Shown piece by piece: positions 18,797-28,912 of a DNA stretch of 64,000 nt. The notes beneath the pieces were generated by a model. The model saw only the letters and a list, made by a program, of their open reading frames with translations. It was not told where the DNA came from and made no database searches. Made by a program: the position numbers and the translations under genes. This stretch comes from an uncultured bacterium (lineage in GTDB: Bacteria > Verrucomicrobiota > Lentisphaeria > Victivallales > UBA1829). Location of the stretch: positions 1-64,000 of the forward strand of contig CADCMR010000016.1 of the NCBI GenBank assembly GCA_902802585.1. The letters run 5' to 3'. Positions within the stretch are counted from its first letter, which is position 1. Each line of letters starts with the position of its first letter.

Positions 18797-19756
18797 TCAG
18801 TCTTCTTCAAACATCTTCTGGATTTTCTGTTCCGGTTTCTGCTCCGCCGGATAAAAATGATCCTCAATACATCCGTAATACGTCATGCCGTCGAGGATGC
18901 CGGTGACATCCTCCGCGGGGACGGTCTGCCCACCCATCTCCATCACGATTTCACCGTTCTCCCGCATCGGTCCGGACCAGGAATCGATTATCTCGTTCGG
19001 AATCCGCGCGGCATAGAGTTTGTCCTCGAATATCTCCAGCCTGAACACCCGGCATTCCGGCCCGCGCACATCCACGAGGTAATCCCATCCCTTGTCGCGG
19101 AACAGCAGCCGTCTGTCTTTCAGGCGATACAGGTTGAAAAGCGTACGTCCGCCGGTGTTCGTCAGAAGAAACTGATAGGACTGCTCGCCGTCACGCGAAA
19201 AACGGAGCCGGTAGTTGTACTCCGCCAGAAATGGGTGGATGGGCTGCTCCTGAAACGCGATTCCGGTGTTTTCTTCCCGCGGGAGCCATGCGGTCCGCCA
19301 GTCCGCTTTACTCTCGGAATTCCGCTGCACGCGCCCGTGATCTATAGACAACTCGTTCGAGAGAGAACAGGCGAAATGAAGAATCAACAAACAGAGAAAC
19401 GCGGGCGGCAAAAAGAGAAGGAACAGCAGGATGGACGGACCGGGATTGTATTTTTTCTCCGTGCCGAACTTCCGTTTGATGAAGAGTCCGCCCAATATGA
19501 TGACCAGGAATGCCGCGATCAGCGTGACGGCAAGAGCAATCCAGATCGGAAACTCGAAATCCCGTTCCTGCCGTTCACTGATGTCCCGTGCAATCTTTGC
19601 CAGCAGTTCGTCGCTCCAGAAAAGGGCAATGATCCCCAGCGGGACGGTCTTCAGCGCGATGAGCCAGTTTCCGTTGTTGCGCCGGGTTTTCGGCACGATC
19701 CACAGAACGGTCGGCAGAATCAGCATGAGAATGGTAAAAATGAGTTCGTCAAGCAT
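18797..19756 (-). CDS. Uncharacterised membrane protein
   Basis: I do not recognise this 319-residue protein. It has membrane segments at about 4-20, 33-47, 71-92 and 107-128, and a soluble C-terminal domain of mixed composition from about 130. An AAGGAG site precedes the ATG. It lies 75 bases upstream of the M48-like gene on the same strand, so the two may be co-transcribed and work together at the membrane. Confidence 0.6.
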   Translation of the reverse strand: MLDELIFTILMLILPTVLWIVPKTRRNNGNWLIALKTVPLGIIALFWSDELLAKIARDISERQERDFEFPIWIALAVTLIAAFLVIILGGLFIKRKFGTEKKYNPGPSILLFLLFLPPAFLCLLILHFACSLSNELSIDHGRVQRNSESKADWRTAWLPREENTGIAFQEQPIHPFLAEYNYRLRFSRDGEQSYQFLLTNTGGRTLFNLYRLKDRRLLFRDKGWDYLVDVRGPECRVFRLEIFEDKLYAARIPNEIIDSWSGPMRENGEIVMEMGGQTVPAEDVTGILDGMTYYGCIEDHFYPAEQKPEQKIQKMFEED

Positions 19757-19947
19757 ATTGGTTTACTCCTTCCGGAATGGAATGCCGCGGGGAATCTCTC
19801 GGACAAACGACTCATTCGAGGGCACGGCTATTCCGATACTGTTGAAAAAAACTGTCATAAAACTATACATCCGCGCGGGCGATATTGCAAGCGAGGGGAG
19901 AAAGATTTCATGGGGCGGCAATGCTTTCGAGGCTTTCGCCTGAAGAT

Positions 19948-21543
19948 CTACCTCACAGACACCGGGATTCCAGCCTCCTTCAGGCTGGTGCATCCGTTAA
20001 ACGCGCTTTTGCTGATCTTCGCCGCGCCGTTCGGGATGTCAATCCGCTCCAGGGCGGTGCAGCCGAAAAACGCGGCATCGCGAATCTGTTTCACGGAATC
20101 CGGCAGTTCAATGTGTTTCAGCCCGGTGCAGAGGGAAAAAGTCTCGGCGCAAATCTCGTCCAATCCGTCCGGCAGACGGATCTCCTTCAGGTCGGCGCAC
20201 CTGGCAAACGCGCCCGCCGCAATCCTGCGCACGTCCGGGGAAACGACGACGCGTCCGCCCTCCGGCATCGTCACGCAGGAAAGGAGCGTCAGCCCGTCCT
20301 CTTCCACGGCGTAAAGGAAACCGTCCTCAAACCGGAACCGCGGCTGGTCATCCGGGATGATGAGCCGGCAGCCAGTTCCGGTGAACGCGCCGCCGCCGAT
20401 GCGTTCGATCTGTTTTCCGATCGTAAAGGGCGGCAGGGCGCGACACCCCAGAAACGCCTGTTCGCCGATCTCCGTCACGCTGTCCGGGATGGGGACGTCG
20501 ACCAGGCTGACACAGCCGGAGAACGCCTTGTCGCGGATTGCGCGGATGCCGTCCGGGATTACGACTTTTTTCAGGCTGGCGCAGTCCTGGAACATCGAGT
20601 ATTCGATGGTTCCGCGGGAAGGGAAATAGCCGGATCTTCCGGGCGACTCGGGGAGGAGCAGGTCTTCCGCATCCGCATTCACCGGGACGCGTCCCATTGC
20701 GGCGGGCAGCCGGATCTCCTCCAGGCTGGAGCAGTAGGAAAACGCACTGTGGTCGATGAACTCCACGCTGTCGGGAATCTCCACCTCGCGCAATGCCTTG
20801 CAGTAATGAAACACGGCGAAGCTGATCTCCTTCACGCTGTCCGGAATTCGGATCCTTTCCAAATGCTGGCACGTGCTGAACGCACCGTTTTCGATCCGCT
20901 CCACGCTGTCCGGGATGATGACGTTCTTCAGGGAATAACACCCGGAAAAGGTACAGCCCCGGATGGTCTTCACGCCCTCGGGGATGCGGACGCTGACCAG
21001 GCTGGCGCACGAAAGGAACGCGCCGTCGCCGATCTCCGTGGCGCTGTCAGGCAGCAGGATGTATTTCATTTTCGAGCACAGGTCGAAAGCGGTCGTTTTG
21101 ATCTCCGTGACGCTGTCCGGGATGGTGACGCTGCGGATGCTGGAATAACCGCCGAACGCGTTCTCACCGATCTCCGTCACGCCGTCGGGAATGACATAGT
21201 GCCGGTAGTCCAGATACGATTCGAGCCACGGAAGCGATTTGACCAGGTCGGACTTGCCGATGTACTCGCCGAGAGGCGAACGCCGCACGACCGAGGAGCG
21301 GTCGACCGTGACCGTTCCGCCGCCCGATGCGCACGCCGCCATCGGGATGCGGTAATGGTACATGTACGAGTCGAACGCATAGATGAGCGAAGCAGGCACA
21401 AGCAGCAGAAGACTGATCACGATGACCGGTTTCGCGCGGCGGAAAAACGGCTCGCGCGGCATGTCGTCCTCCGTGCATCCCGTTCGCGGACCGTCTGCAT
21501 TCCTTTCATCCGCCGGTTTTCCGGTTCGTTTTTCCATGGTCAC
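19948..21543 (-). CDS. Membrane-anchored BspA-like leucine-rich-repeat protein
   Basis: The 531-residue protein has a short basic N-terminus, one membrane helix (about 38-56, VIVISLLLLVPASLIYAF) and then roughly fifteen LRR_5 (BspA/TpLRR) repeats. A typical unit is IPDSVTEIGENAFGGYSSIR, with the IPDxVxxIxxxAFxxCxxL pattern running to the C-terminus. Such repeats form a ligand-binding solenoid, usually facing outside, used for protein-protein contact. The frame opens with GTG at 21543; the ATG at 21537 is equally plausible. It is a single gene with no obvious partner. Confidence 0.85.
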   Translation of the reverse strand: MTMEKRTGKPADERNADGPRTGCTEDDMPREPFFRRAKPVIVISLLLLVPASLIYAFDSYMYHYRIPMAACASGGGTVTVDRSSVVRRSPLGEYIGKSDLVKSLPWLESYLDYRHYVIPDGVTEIGENAFGGYSSIRSVTIPDSVTEIKTTAFDLCSKMKYILLPDSATEIGDGAFLSCASLVSVRIPEGVKTIRGCTFSGCYSLKNVIIPDSVERIENGAFSTCQHLERIRIPDSVKEISFAVFHYCKALREVEIPDSVEFIDHSAFSYCSSLEEIRLPAAMGRVPVNADAEDLLLPESPGRSGYFPSRGTIEYSMFQDCASLKKVVIPDGIRAIRDKAFSGCVSLVDVPIPDSVTEIGEQAFLGCRALPPFTIGKQIERIGGGAFTGTGCRLIIPDDQPRFRFEDGFLYAVEEDGLTLLSCVTMPEGGRVVVSPDVRRIAAGAFARCADLKEIRLPDGLDEICAETFSLCTGLKHIELPDSVKQIRDAAFFGCTALERIDIPNGAAKISKSAFNGCTSLKEAGIPVSVR

Positions 21544-21667
21544 ACCATCTCATCGTTGATTATGATTTCATTTTGAATATACAACCCTTTTCCCATTTTT
21601 ACAAGCCATCGTCTCTCATTTGCGGTCGTTTACGGCAAGTTTTTTTCGCAAAAAAACAGTTCCGTGC

Positions 21668-21695
21668 TTGATTTTTTCCGAAAAAGAGGTATAGT
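21668..21695 (+). promoter_or_regulatory. Promoter of tRNA-Cys
   Basis: TTGATT (21668-21673) and TATAGT (21690-21695) are separated by 16 bp; the tRNA starts 19 bases after the -10 box. Confidence 0.75.
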
Positions 21696-21714
21696 AAACA
21701 CATCACTTTACATT

Positions 21715-21790
21715 GGCGTGATGGTCGAGCGGCTAAGGCAACGGTTTGCAAAACCGGTTCTGGTGGGTTCAACTCCCACTCACGCCTCCA
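21715..21790 (+). tRNA. tRNA-Cys (anticodon GCA)
   Basis: Acceptor GGCGTGA/TCACGCC, anticodon loop TTGCAAA (anticodon GCA), T-arm GTGGG/CCCAC with loop TTCAACT, discriminator T and encoded CCA are all present. Confidence 0.93.
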
Positions 21791-21805
21791 ATTCGCCCCC
21801 TCCTT

Positions 21806-21853
21806 GAGGCGGCAGGGTTCCCCCTCATTGTCCCTGCCGCCTCTTTTGTTTTT
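21806..21853 (+). terminator. Rho-independent terminator after tRNA-Cys
   Basis: A 12-bp stem (GAGGCGGCAGGG with its complement ending CCGCCTC) is followed by TTTTGTTTTT. Confidence 0.85.
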
Positions 21854-21887
21854 GAAACGTCCTGTTCCATTCGGATGATAACTGCGG

Positions 21888-21933
21888 GGAAACGGGCGGT
21901 CATTCCGCCGGGAAACGGGCGGTCATTCCGCCG
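21888..21933. repeat. 23-bp tandem duplication at the exonuclease stop
   Basis: Positions 21888-21910 and 21911-21933 are identical. Each copy contains a GGCGG/CCGCC hairpin, and the duplicated unit carries the last codons and stop of the exonuclease gene. Confidence 0.8.
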
Positions 21934-22462
21934 GGAAGATAAATTCTTTTCGCGGAATGCGCGGCGAAAGCCCGATTTCGTGCATGACCTTCGCACAGGT
22001 CAGCGCGTCTTCCAGCGCGTTGTGATGCCGGAACCGGATGTCGAAATACGCCGCCACATGGTTCAGGGAATGCGAGGCGAGCTCCGGCAGGGCGCGACGG
22101 CTGGCGGACAGGCTGCACACATACGGGAACCGCACGGGCGGCAAACCGTAGAGTTCCAGGACCGCGCGCAGATGCCCCAGGTCGAACGGCGCATTGTGGA
22201 TGACCACGCAATCCGCCGACAGCAGCAGGTCGCGCAGTTCCGGCCAGACCGCCGGAAATTCTTCCGCGTCCTCCAGGTCGCACGCGCCGATCCCGTGCAC
22301 GCGGTAGCAGAACGACGCGATCCAGTTCATGCTCGGATGCGGCCGCACCAGAGATTCAAACGTTTCGGCTTCCTCGCCGTCCTGAAGGATCCCGCATCCG
22401 GCCGCGCAGATGCTCCCCGCGCAGCCGTTCGCCGTCTCGAAATCAAGTCCCGCCAGTCTCAT
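21923..22462 (-). CDS. DEDDh 3'-5' exonuclease (DnaQ-like)
   Basis: The 179 residues form a minimal DEDDh exonuclease domain. All catalytic residues are visible: D7 and E9 in LDFET, D94 in HNAPFD, H147 and D152 in HHNALEDA. It lacks a polymerase or BRCT domain, so it resembles stand-alone proofreading/RNase T-like exonucleases. The stop codon lies in a 23-bp tandem duplication, so the last codons are repeated just after the gene. It begins 25 bases after the stop of the sensor kinase gene and may be in its transcript. Confidence 0.85.
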   Translation of the reverse strand: MRLAGLDFETANGCAGSICAAGCGILQDGEEAETFESLVRPHPSMNWIASFCYRVHGIGACDLEDAEEFPAVWPELRDLLLSADCVVIHNAPFDLGHLRAVLELYGLPPVRFPYVCSLSASRRALPELASHSLNHVAAYFDIRFRHHNALEDALTCAKVMHEIGLSPRIPRKEFIFPAE

Positions 22463-22487
22463 TTTACAGGGAAAACCAGAGCCGCGG

Positions 22488-25400
22488 TTACGATTTCTTC
22501 GCGGAGATCTTCAGCAGGAGGTCGGCGATGGTTTCCGTGCGGAGCGGCTTCAGCAGGATTCCGGTGAACGGCGCGGGATTCTCGGTCTTGCACATCTCGA
22601 CGTCGGCGGTCAGGGCGTAGACGGGGAGTTCGCGCCACATCGGGTTGCGGCGGATCTCCTCGGCGAGCTCCGGCCCGCTCATGCCGGGCATCCAGACGTC
22701 GGTGAGCACGGCGTCGAACCGGGTGTCGTTCATCTTCTTCAGCGCGTCCTCGCCCGATTCGGAGGTGACGGCATTCTTCACGCCGAGCCTCCGGCAGAGC
22801 GCCTCGAGCACCTTCAGGTTCAGCTTGTTGTCGTCGACCAGCAGCAGCGAGAGGTCGACGTCCGCGGGGAGCGCGTGCGTCCCGCCCTGCTGTTCGAGTT
22901 CGGCGGGCGCTTCGGTCTGGTACTCGGTGCGCGGGAGTTCGACCGTGAACGAGCTGCCGACGCCGATCTCGCTGTCGATCCTGATCTTGCCGCCCATCTT
23001 CGCCGCCATGAGGTTGCAGATGGAGAGACCGAGCCCGGTGCCGACGATCTGCGTTTTCGTGCGGATGCGCACGAACGGCTGCATGAGGTCGGCGAAATGG
23101 CTCTTATCGATGCCGATGCCGGTGTCCTGCACGGTGAAGGCAAGCAGTCCGGTATTCTTCCCGCCTGCATTTTCCGCATCCGGCGTGAACCGGATATGCA
23201 GGGTGACGCCGCCCTTTTCGGTGAATTTGACGGCGTTTCCGATGAGGTTGAAGAGAATCTGGCTGATGCGCTGGGAATCGACCTTCACCCACGGGATCTC
23301 GTCCGGAGCGTCGAGCTTCAGGTAGAGCGCCTTGTTGTGCGCGGCGTCGCCGACGATGGTGAGGACATGTTCGGCGAGACGGCGGAAATCGCACATGGCG
23401 GGGTAGAGTTTGAGCTTGCCCGCGTCGAGCGAGGCGAAGTCCAGCACGTCGTTGATCAGCTGCATCAGGGTGTTGCCGCTGAAGATGATGTTGCCGAGGT
23501 ATTCCGTGGCTTTTTCGGGCGGAAGCCCGCCCTGCTGGAGCAGTTCGGAGAACCCGATGATCGAGTTCAGCGGAGTGCGGATGTCGTGGCTGACGCAGCT
23601 GAAGAAGAAGCTCTTCGCCTTTTCCGCGGAAATCGCCTTGTCGCGCTCGGACTTCAGGTTTTGCGTGAGCTCGTACTTCAGGAGCATCATGTTCGCCGTG
23701 TGCTGGAAATTGCCCAGCATCTCGTGGTCGGTCTGCGAGAACGAACGCCACGGGTCCTTGAAGTAAAGCGACATGGCGCCCCACACGCGGTCGCCGTGCA
23801 TAAGGCGGAAGGAGCAGCGCGTGCCCATCCCGGTGGCGCGGACGATCCGTGCAAGCTCAGGATTCTCGATCGGAATGCTCTGCAGGTCGTTTTCGATCGT
23901 TACATCGCGGCCATCCAGTTTGGACATCCATTCTTCGTCGGTATCGGTGTACTCGCGGACCTTCGAAACGAACTGGGAGAACGGACCGCCGTCCTCGAAG
24001 CCCCATGTGGCAAGGAGCTCCGCCCCTTCCGGTCTGAAGTGGACGAAATTGCCGCCGTCGGCCGAGAAATAATTGGCAACGACGCGGACGACCTCCTGGA
24101 AAGCGCGGCTGTCCTCTTCGGTCTCGGAAAGGATGGCCTCCATACATGCCGAACTTGCTTCCTGACGGCGGATGCGGCGGTCGGATTCGGTGATGTCCAC
24201 AGCAAACATGAAAATGTAGGAAAGCCTGTTCGAATCGTCCGTCACGCCGTGGGCGTCGATCTGCCAGATCTTGCCGTTGATCTTCCGCTGGATGGAAGAG
24301 GTGCGCAGACCGTTCATGATCGACTGGAGAAGCTGCGGCTTCACCTCGCGTTCGAGCGTGGCGATCGACTCCTGGTACGGCTGGTTGCAGCGGAGCAGAC
24401 GCCCGGCGCCGTCGAACATCGCCACGGGGATGATGGTGTTGTCGACGAGCAGCTGGTTTTCGCGTTCGCGGCGCTGGAGCTCGCGTTCCGCCTCGCCGCG
24501 TTCCACCGCCATGGTGAGCAGAGACGCGGCGGCCTGCATCAGCTGGAGGTCGGCGGCGCCGAATTTGAATCTCGAGCTGGTGAAATGGGCGGCGAGTCCG
24601 CCCCAGAAACGTCCTTTAATGCTCACGCGGGCGATCAGCGCGGATTTGGCATGGCAGACGACATCCGGCAAGTCCGTGTAGAGCGTCTCCACGTTCTCGA
24701 ACGCGAGCACAGGCTCTTTGCGCCTTTCACGGCATTGCTTCATGATCGGGCAGTTCGGATCGTGCTTGCCGATGCGTTCGACGCCGGGCCGCGTCCATTC
24801 GTTCGTGAGGCGGATTCCGCTCGAAGCGCTCTGCGGCAGCAGAAGGATGCGGTCGCAGTGCAGGACGTCAAGCATCTGTCCCGCCAGGTAGTCGCAGAAT
24901 TCGCGGATGTCGCCGCGGTTGTCGTTGAAATAGGCGAGAATGTTCATCTTGAACTTCTCGACCCCGTGCAGTTTGCGTTCCTCGGTCACGTCGTGGGCGA
25001 TGCCGACCAGCATTTTCTCTCCCGAGTCGGTGCGGAACGGCAGGAGCCATTTCTCGAAGACGTGCCAGCCGATACCGGGGACCACTTCCTCGACGTCGGC
25101 ATGGATCAGGTCCTTTGACCGCATCGCCCCGGCATGCTCCGAGGTCAGCTTGTCCGCGATCATGGCGGGAAAGATGTCGTAGTCCGTCTTCCCGACGACC
25201 TCGTCGCGGGGGCGGCCGATCATGCGGCAGAACTTCCGGTTGCACATGGTGTAGCGGAATTCGTCGCCGGCGTCCTTCACGAAGAAGGACATGGGCAGCG
25301 TGTCGATGATCTGTTCGAGCAGACGTTTCGAGTCCGCCAGGTTCTGCTGTTCGCGGATGCGGTAGAGGATGGCGGCGAACGTATCCACCAGCATGAGGCG

Positions 25401-26606
25401 CGGTTCGAGGTTGTAGGTCGGGAACGGCATGAGGTTCATGAACTGGATGAGCATCGTGCCGATATACTGCCGCTGGTTGAAGATCTCGAACGCGAGCTGG
25501 CAGGGAGGATAACCGGGGCATTGTTCGAGGATCGGCGCGAGCTCGGGCACGCGGGCGATGTCCGGAATCGCGCAGGCGTGTTTTTCCAGAAGGATGGGGC
25601 GCATGAATCCGATGAATTTTTCGCGGAGCTCGGGCGTGAGGTCCGGCAGCTTGTCCTTCATATCCTCCCGGACAAACTCCGTGCGCTCCTCCATGTCGCG
25701 GTTCATCCAGACCATCCGGCAGCTGTCGAACTCGCGGAAGATGATCTCGGTGATGACCGACAGCACCTTTTTCATGTCGGTTTCCTGCTGCGTCTTCTTC
25801 AGGATCTCGGCGTTCGCCGACTCGTACTTGTGGAAGAACGCCTCCGCCGTAATGTCCTCGGCCGCGCCGAGGATCAGGCGGCGTCCGGCAGGATCGACGT
25901 ACAGGTTCTCTGTGAGGTGGACGAATTGGGGGAAGCCCTTGTCGTCAAGCATGGCAAGCCGGAAGGTATGGGGCGTCTCCGGGTTCTCCAGCGTCTTTTC
26001 GGAATGCTCGCGCCACTTCGCCGCGACCGGAGCGGGAAGGAACTCGGCGGCGGTCTTGCCGCGCACGCCGACCTGGTCGACACGAAGCGTCTGTGCGAAA
26101 TAACGGTTCACACGCATGACACGGAAATCGTTGTCGGCTTCCAGGATGTATATGCCGAGCGGGACATTGTTCGCGATGGTCCGCAGAAGGTTCTCCCCGT
26201 TTCCGGCATTGTTCAAGTCGTCTGTGCCGGACTGCGCGGCGCGGACCGTAAAGAAGAGGATACCCGCCTCCGTGCCGTCGGACAGGACGGCCGGCTGCAT
26301 GGCGGATTCGTACCACGCGCCGGAGGATTCGGCGCAGACGTGGAAAGTAAGTTCAAAAACAGAAAGAGAAACGCGGCATTCGCCGTCGGCGGACTTCACG
26401 GTGTCCGCCGGGATCAATTCGTCCAGTGCTATTCCGGCAAGTTCGCCGGACTTCCGTCCGAACGCCTTTTCCGCGGATGGATTCCCATACAGGATGACGC
26501 CGTCGCGTCCGCAGACGACCACGCCGTCCGTCAAGTGGCGGTACACTGCGTCAAAAGCCCCGGAAGCGAGGCGGATTTTTCCATTCTTCGTTTTTTCCCC
26601 AGCCAT
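22488..26606 (-). CDS. Large hybrid sensor histidine kinase with PAS/GAF domains and receiver
   Basis: The 1372-residue protein contains several PAS-like domains in the first half (for example GVILYGNPSAEKAFGR near 40 and YTMCNRKFCRMIGRP near 455). GAF-like segments follow (one near 570-690, another near 850-960). The kinase core has H1007 in SHDIRTPLN, the N-box NLIGNAVKFT, QDTGIGID and GTGLGLSI. A C-terminal receiver has D1303 in LTDVWMPG and a KPL lysine motif. No membrane helix is evident, so it senses a cytoplasmic signal. Phosphate would pass H1007 to D1303 and then to an unseen phosphotransfer partner. No response regulator gene is adjacent. Confidence 0.92.
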   Translation of the reverse strand: MAGEKTKNGKIRLASGAFDAVYRHLTDGVVVCGRDGVILYGNPSAEKAFGRKSGELAGIALDELIPADTVKSADGECRVSLSVFELTFHVCAESSGAWYESAMQPAVLSDGTEAGILFFTVRAAQSGTDDLNNAGNGENLLRTIANNVPLGIYILEADNDFRVMRVNRYFAQTLRVDQVGVRGKTAAEFLPAPVAAKWREHSEKTLENPETPHTFRLAMLDDKGFPQFVHLTENLYVDPAGRRLILGAAEDITAEAFFHKYESANAEILKKTQQETDMKKVLSVITEIIFREFDSCRMVWMNRDMEERTEFVREDMKDKLPDLTPELREKFIGFMRPILLEKHACAIPDIARVPELAPILEQCPGYPPCQLAFEIFNQRQYIGTMLIQFMNLMPFPTYNLEPRLMLVDTFAAILYRIREQQNLADSKRLLEQIIDTLPMSFFVKDAGDEFRYTMCNRKFCRMIGRPRDEVVGKTDYDIFPAMIADKLTSEHAGAMRSKDLIHADVEEVVPGIGWHVFEKWLLPFRTDSGEKMLVGIAHDVTEERKLHGVEKFKMNILAYFNDNRGDIREFCDYLAGQMLDVLHCDRILLLPQSASSGIRLTNEWTRPGVERIGKHDPNCPIMKQCRERRKEPVLAFENVETLYTDLPDVVCHAKSALIARVSIKGRFWGGLAAHFTSSRFKFGAADLQLMQAAASLLTMAVERGEAERELQRRERENQLLVDNTIIPVAMFDGAGRLLRCNQPYQESIATLEREVKPQLLQSIMNGLRTSSIQRKINGKIWQIDAHGVTDDSNRLSYIFMFAVDITESDRRIRRQEASSACMEAILSETEEDSRAFQEVVRVVANYFSADGGNFVHFRPEGAELLATWGFEDGGPFSQFVSKVREYTDTDEEWMSKLDGRDVTIENDLQSIPIENPELARIVRATGMGTRCSFRLMHGDRVWGAMSLYFKDPWRSFSQTDHEMLGNFQHTANMMLLKYELTQNLKSERDKAISAEKAKSFFFSCVSHDIRTPLNSIIGFSELLQQGGLPPEKATEYLGNIIFSGNTLMQLINDVLDFASLDAGKLKLYPAMCDFRRLAEHVLTIVGDAAHNKALYLKLDAPDEIPWVKVDSQRISQILFNLIGNAVKFTEKGGVTLHIRFTPDAENAGGKNTGLLAFTVQDTGIGIDKSHFADLMQPFVRIRTKTQIVGTGLGLSICNLMAAKMGGKIRIDSEIGVGSSFTVELPRTEYQTEAPAELEQQGGTHALPADVDLSLLLVDDNKLNLKVLEALCRRLGVKNAVTSESGEDALKKMNDTRFDAVLTDVWMPGMSGPELAEEIRRNPMWRELPVYALTADVEMCKTENPAPFTGILLKPLRTETIADLLLKISAKKS

Positions 26607-26659
26607 ATTTTTTTCGCGTCCTTTATTTATCTAAAAAGTTCAATACAAAATAATCTTTT

Positions 26660-26688
26660 ACTTTATCACCGCTCTTCCAAAAAGTCAA
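26660..26688 (-). promoter_or_regulatory. Promoter of the sensor kinase gene
   Basis: On the minus strand TTGACT (26683-26688) and TAAAGT (26660-26665) are 17 bp apart, about 55 bases ahead of the start codon. Confidence 0.6.
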
Positions 26689-26781
26689 GCGGGAAAAACT
26701 GTTTCAAACAGCAAAATATATTAAAAAAACACACCATGAAGACACCATAGGAGTTTTTCCTGTCTATTTTCTTTCGCACGC

Positions 26782-26809
26782 TTGATTTTTCTTTCATCCG
26801 CTGTATGTT
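26782..26809 (+). promoter_or_regulatory. Promoter of the DUF2264 lipoprotein gene
   Basis: TTGATT (26782-26787), a 16-bp spacer and TATGTT (26804-26809) lie about 67 bases ahead of the GTG start. Confidence 0.7.
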
Positions 26810-26876
26810 ATAAAAAACATTTCTCTGACGAACCTCTCCCCCTCATTCCGGCACACGCCGGGAAAGGATCCGCCCC

Positions 26877-28796
26877 GTGAACCTGAAATCGATCATACTC
26901 GGAATCGTCCTCGCGGCGACCGCCGCCCTGCCCGCCTGCACCTGCACGAATCACGAATCGTCCGCTCCACAGGAGACCGCGATCCACCACATCTACAGTG
27001 GCAATCCGCTCGCCACGCGGTCCGATCTCCAGCGCGCCGCTGTCGACGTGTTGCGCCCCCTGCTCCCGTACTACTCGAAGAATGGCGCGCGGCTGCACCA
27101 GGGCTTCACCGGCGCGAGCTACCCGGACAGCACCGCGGAGATGGAGGCGTTTTCCCGACCGGTTTGGGCGCTCGGTCCGCTCTGGGCTGGCGGCGGCGAC
27201 GATCCCGCGTTGCGCGACATCTGCGTGCGCGGGCTGATCGCGGGCACCGACCCGGCGAATCCCGAGTATTGGGGCAACGTCGGCGACTACGACCAGAGAA
27301 TCGTCGAGATGGCGTCGATCGGGCTGGCGCTGGCGATCGCGCCGGAAAAAGTCTGGGATCCGCTGACACTGGCGCAGCAGAACAACCTGTACAACTGGTT
27401 GAACAACGCGAACCTCCGCAAAGCATGGCCGTGCAACTGGGAGATGTTCCGCGTGGTCGTGAACCTCGGTTTCAAGCGCGTCGGGCGTCCCTACGACAAA
27501 AAATCGGTCGAATCCGCGCTCAAGTCCATGGAGCCGTGGTACCTCGGCAACGGCTGGTACACCGATGGCGAAAACGCCCACGCCGACCACTACAATTCCT
27601 GGGGCATGCACTTCTACTGCCTGCTGTACGCCGCGCTCATGAAGGACGAGGACCCCGTCCGCGCCGAGCTCTATAAGGAGCGCGCACGCGTCTTTGCGCA
27701 GGACTACATATATTATTTCGGCGACGACGGCTCCGCGATCCCGTACGGACGCAGCCTCGCCTACCGGTTCGCCGAGGCAGCGTTCTGGGCAGCATACGCC
27801 TATGCGGACGTCGGCGGGATCGAACCGGGCGTCCTGAAGGGTCTCTTCCTGCGGAACATGCGGAAATGGTTCAGCCGTCCGATCTTCGACGCGGGCGGCG
27901 TCCTGACGGTCGGCTATGCGTACCCGAATATGAGCATGGCGGAAAGCTACAACGGGTTCGGATCCGTCTACTGGGGCATGAAGTCGTTCCTCGTGCTCGC
28001 GCTCAGCGAGGACCATCCGTTCTGGACCGCCGAGGAACTCCCGATGCCGGAGCTGCCCGCCTCGCGCCGCATGGACGGTCCGCACTTCATCGCACAGCGC
28101 GACGGCGCGCACTGCGTGTTCTTCGCCGCCGGGCAGAAGCCGCGCATGCAGCACACGCACGGACAGGCGAAATACGAGAAGTTCGCCTACTCCAACCTGT
28201 ATGGATTCGGAACGCCGAAGGGGCCGTACGGACTCTCCCAGATCGTCCCCGACTCCATGCTCGCCATCACCGATGCCGGCAGCGACCGTTACGCCGTCAA
28301 ACGCGACACGAAGGACTACGAGGTCACCGACGACTGGATCCGCACCGACTGGTCCCCGCTCATGGGTGTCACCATCCGCACCTGGATCATCCCCGCCCTG
28401 CCCTGGCATGTGCGCATCCATGAAATCACGTCCGACCGCGCACTCCAGACCTTCGACGGCGGATTCGCGTTCCCCGCCGACGGCGCATCGGCGAAGACCG
28501 ACACCCGGTCCGTCTTCGTCTCGCGGTCCGGCAGCACGAACGGGGCCGTGGATCTTTCCGGCGGGCGCAGTCCCGTGAACCAGAGCACGGAGCCGAACAC
28601 AAACTTGATTCTCCCGCGTGCGACCATCCCAGGACTTCAGGGCAACGTCCCGAAAGGCACGTCCACGCTCGTTTCCGCGTTCTATTGCGGAACCGGCGAC
28701 CGCGGCGAAACGCCGTCCGTGACGACCTCGGATGACGCTTACACCGTCCGCATCGGGGGACGCATCGTCGTCGTCCCACGCAAAAAAAGAAACTAA
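26877..28796 (+). CDS. DUF2264 domain lipoprotein
   Basis: The 639-residue protein begins with a lipoprotein signal (cleavage in LPAC near residue 21) and then a DUF2264 (alpha/alpha-barrel-like) domain, recognisable from SDLQRAAVDVLRPLLPYYS, NWEMFRVVVNLGF, DGENAHADHYNSWGMHFY and SFLVLALSEDHPFW. DUF2264 proteins are found in polysaccharide-degrading loci; their chemistry resembles that of unsaturated-glycan or glucuronyl hydrolase barrels but is not established. The start codon is GTG with GGAAAGGA upstream. It is followed by a GH51 gene with its own promoter, so both act in the same pathway at the cell surface or periplasm. Confidence 0.85.
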   Translation: MNLKSIILGIVLAATAALPACTCTNHESSAPQETAIHHIYSGNPLATRSDLQRAAVDVLRPLLPYYSKNGARLHQGFTGASYPDSTAEMEAFSRPVWALGPLWAGGGDDPALRDICVRGLIAGTDPANPEYWGNVGDYDQRIVEMASIGLALAIAPEKVWDPLTLAQQNNLYNWLNNANLRKAWPCNWEMFRVVVNLGFKRVGRPYDKKSVESALKSMEPWYLGNGWYTDGENAHADHYNSWGMHFYCLLYAALMKDEDPVRAELYKERARVFAQDYIYYFGDDGSAIPYGRSLAYRFAEAAFWAAYAYADVGGIEPGVLKGLFLRNMRKWFSRPIFDAGGVLTVGYAYPNMSMAESYNGFGSVYWGMKSFLVLALSEDHPFWTAEELPMPELPASRRMDGPHFIAQRDGAHCVFFAAGQKPRMQHTHGQAKYEKFAYSNLYGFGTPKGPYGLSQIVPDSMLAITDAGSDRYAVKRDTKDYEVTDDWIRTDWSPLMGVTIRTWIIPALPWHVRIHEITSDRALQTFDGGFAFPADGASAKTDTRSVFVSRSGSTNGAVDLSGGRSPVNQSTEPNTNLILPRATIPGLQGNVPKGTSTLVSAFYCGTGDRGETPSVTTSDDAYTVRIGGRIVVVPRKKRN

Positions 28797-28823
28797 ATTT
28801 TTAAGGTTTTCACGTTTTTCCGC

Positions 28824-28851
28824 TTGATTCTTTCCATTTTCTGTGTATATT
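28824..28851 (+). promoter_or_regulatory. Promoter of the GH51 gene
   Basis: TTGATT (28824-28829), 16 bp, TATATT (28846-28851). The start codon is 61 bases further on. Confidence 0.7.
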
Positions 28852-28912
28852 TAGTTTTTGACGGAACAATTAACCCGAGTTAAGCTCAACTCCAACCCCA
28901 AGGAACTCCAAA

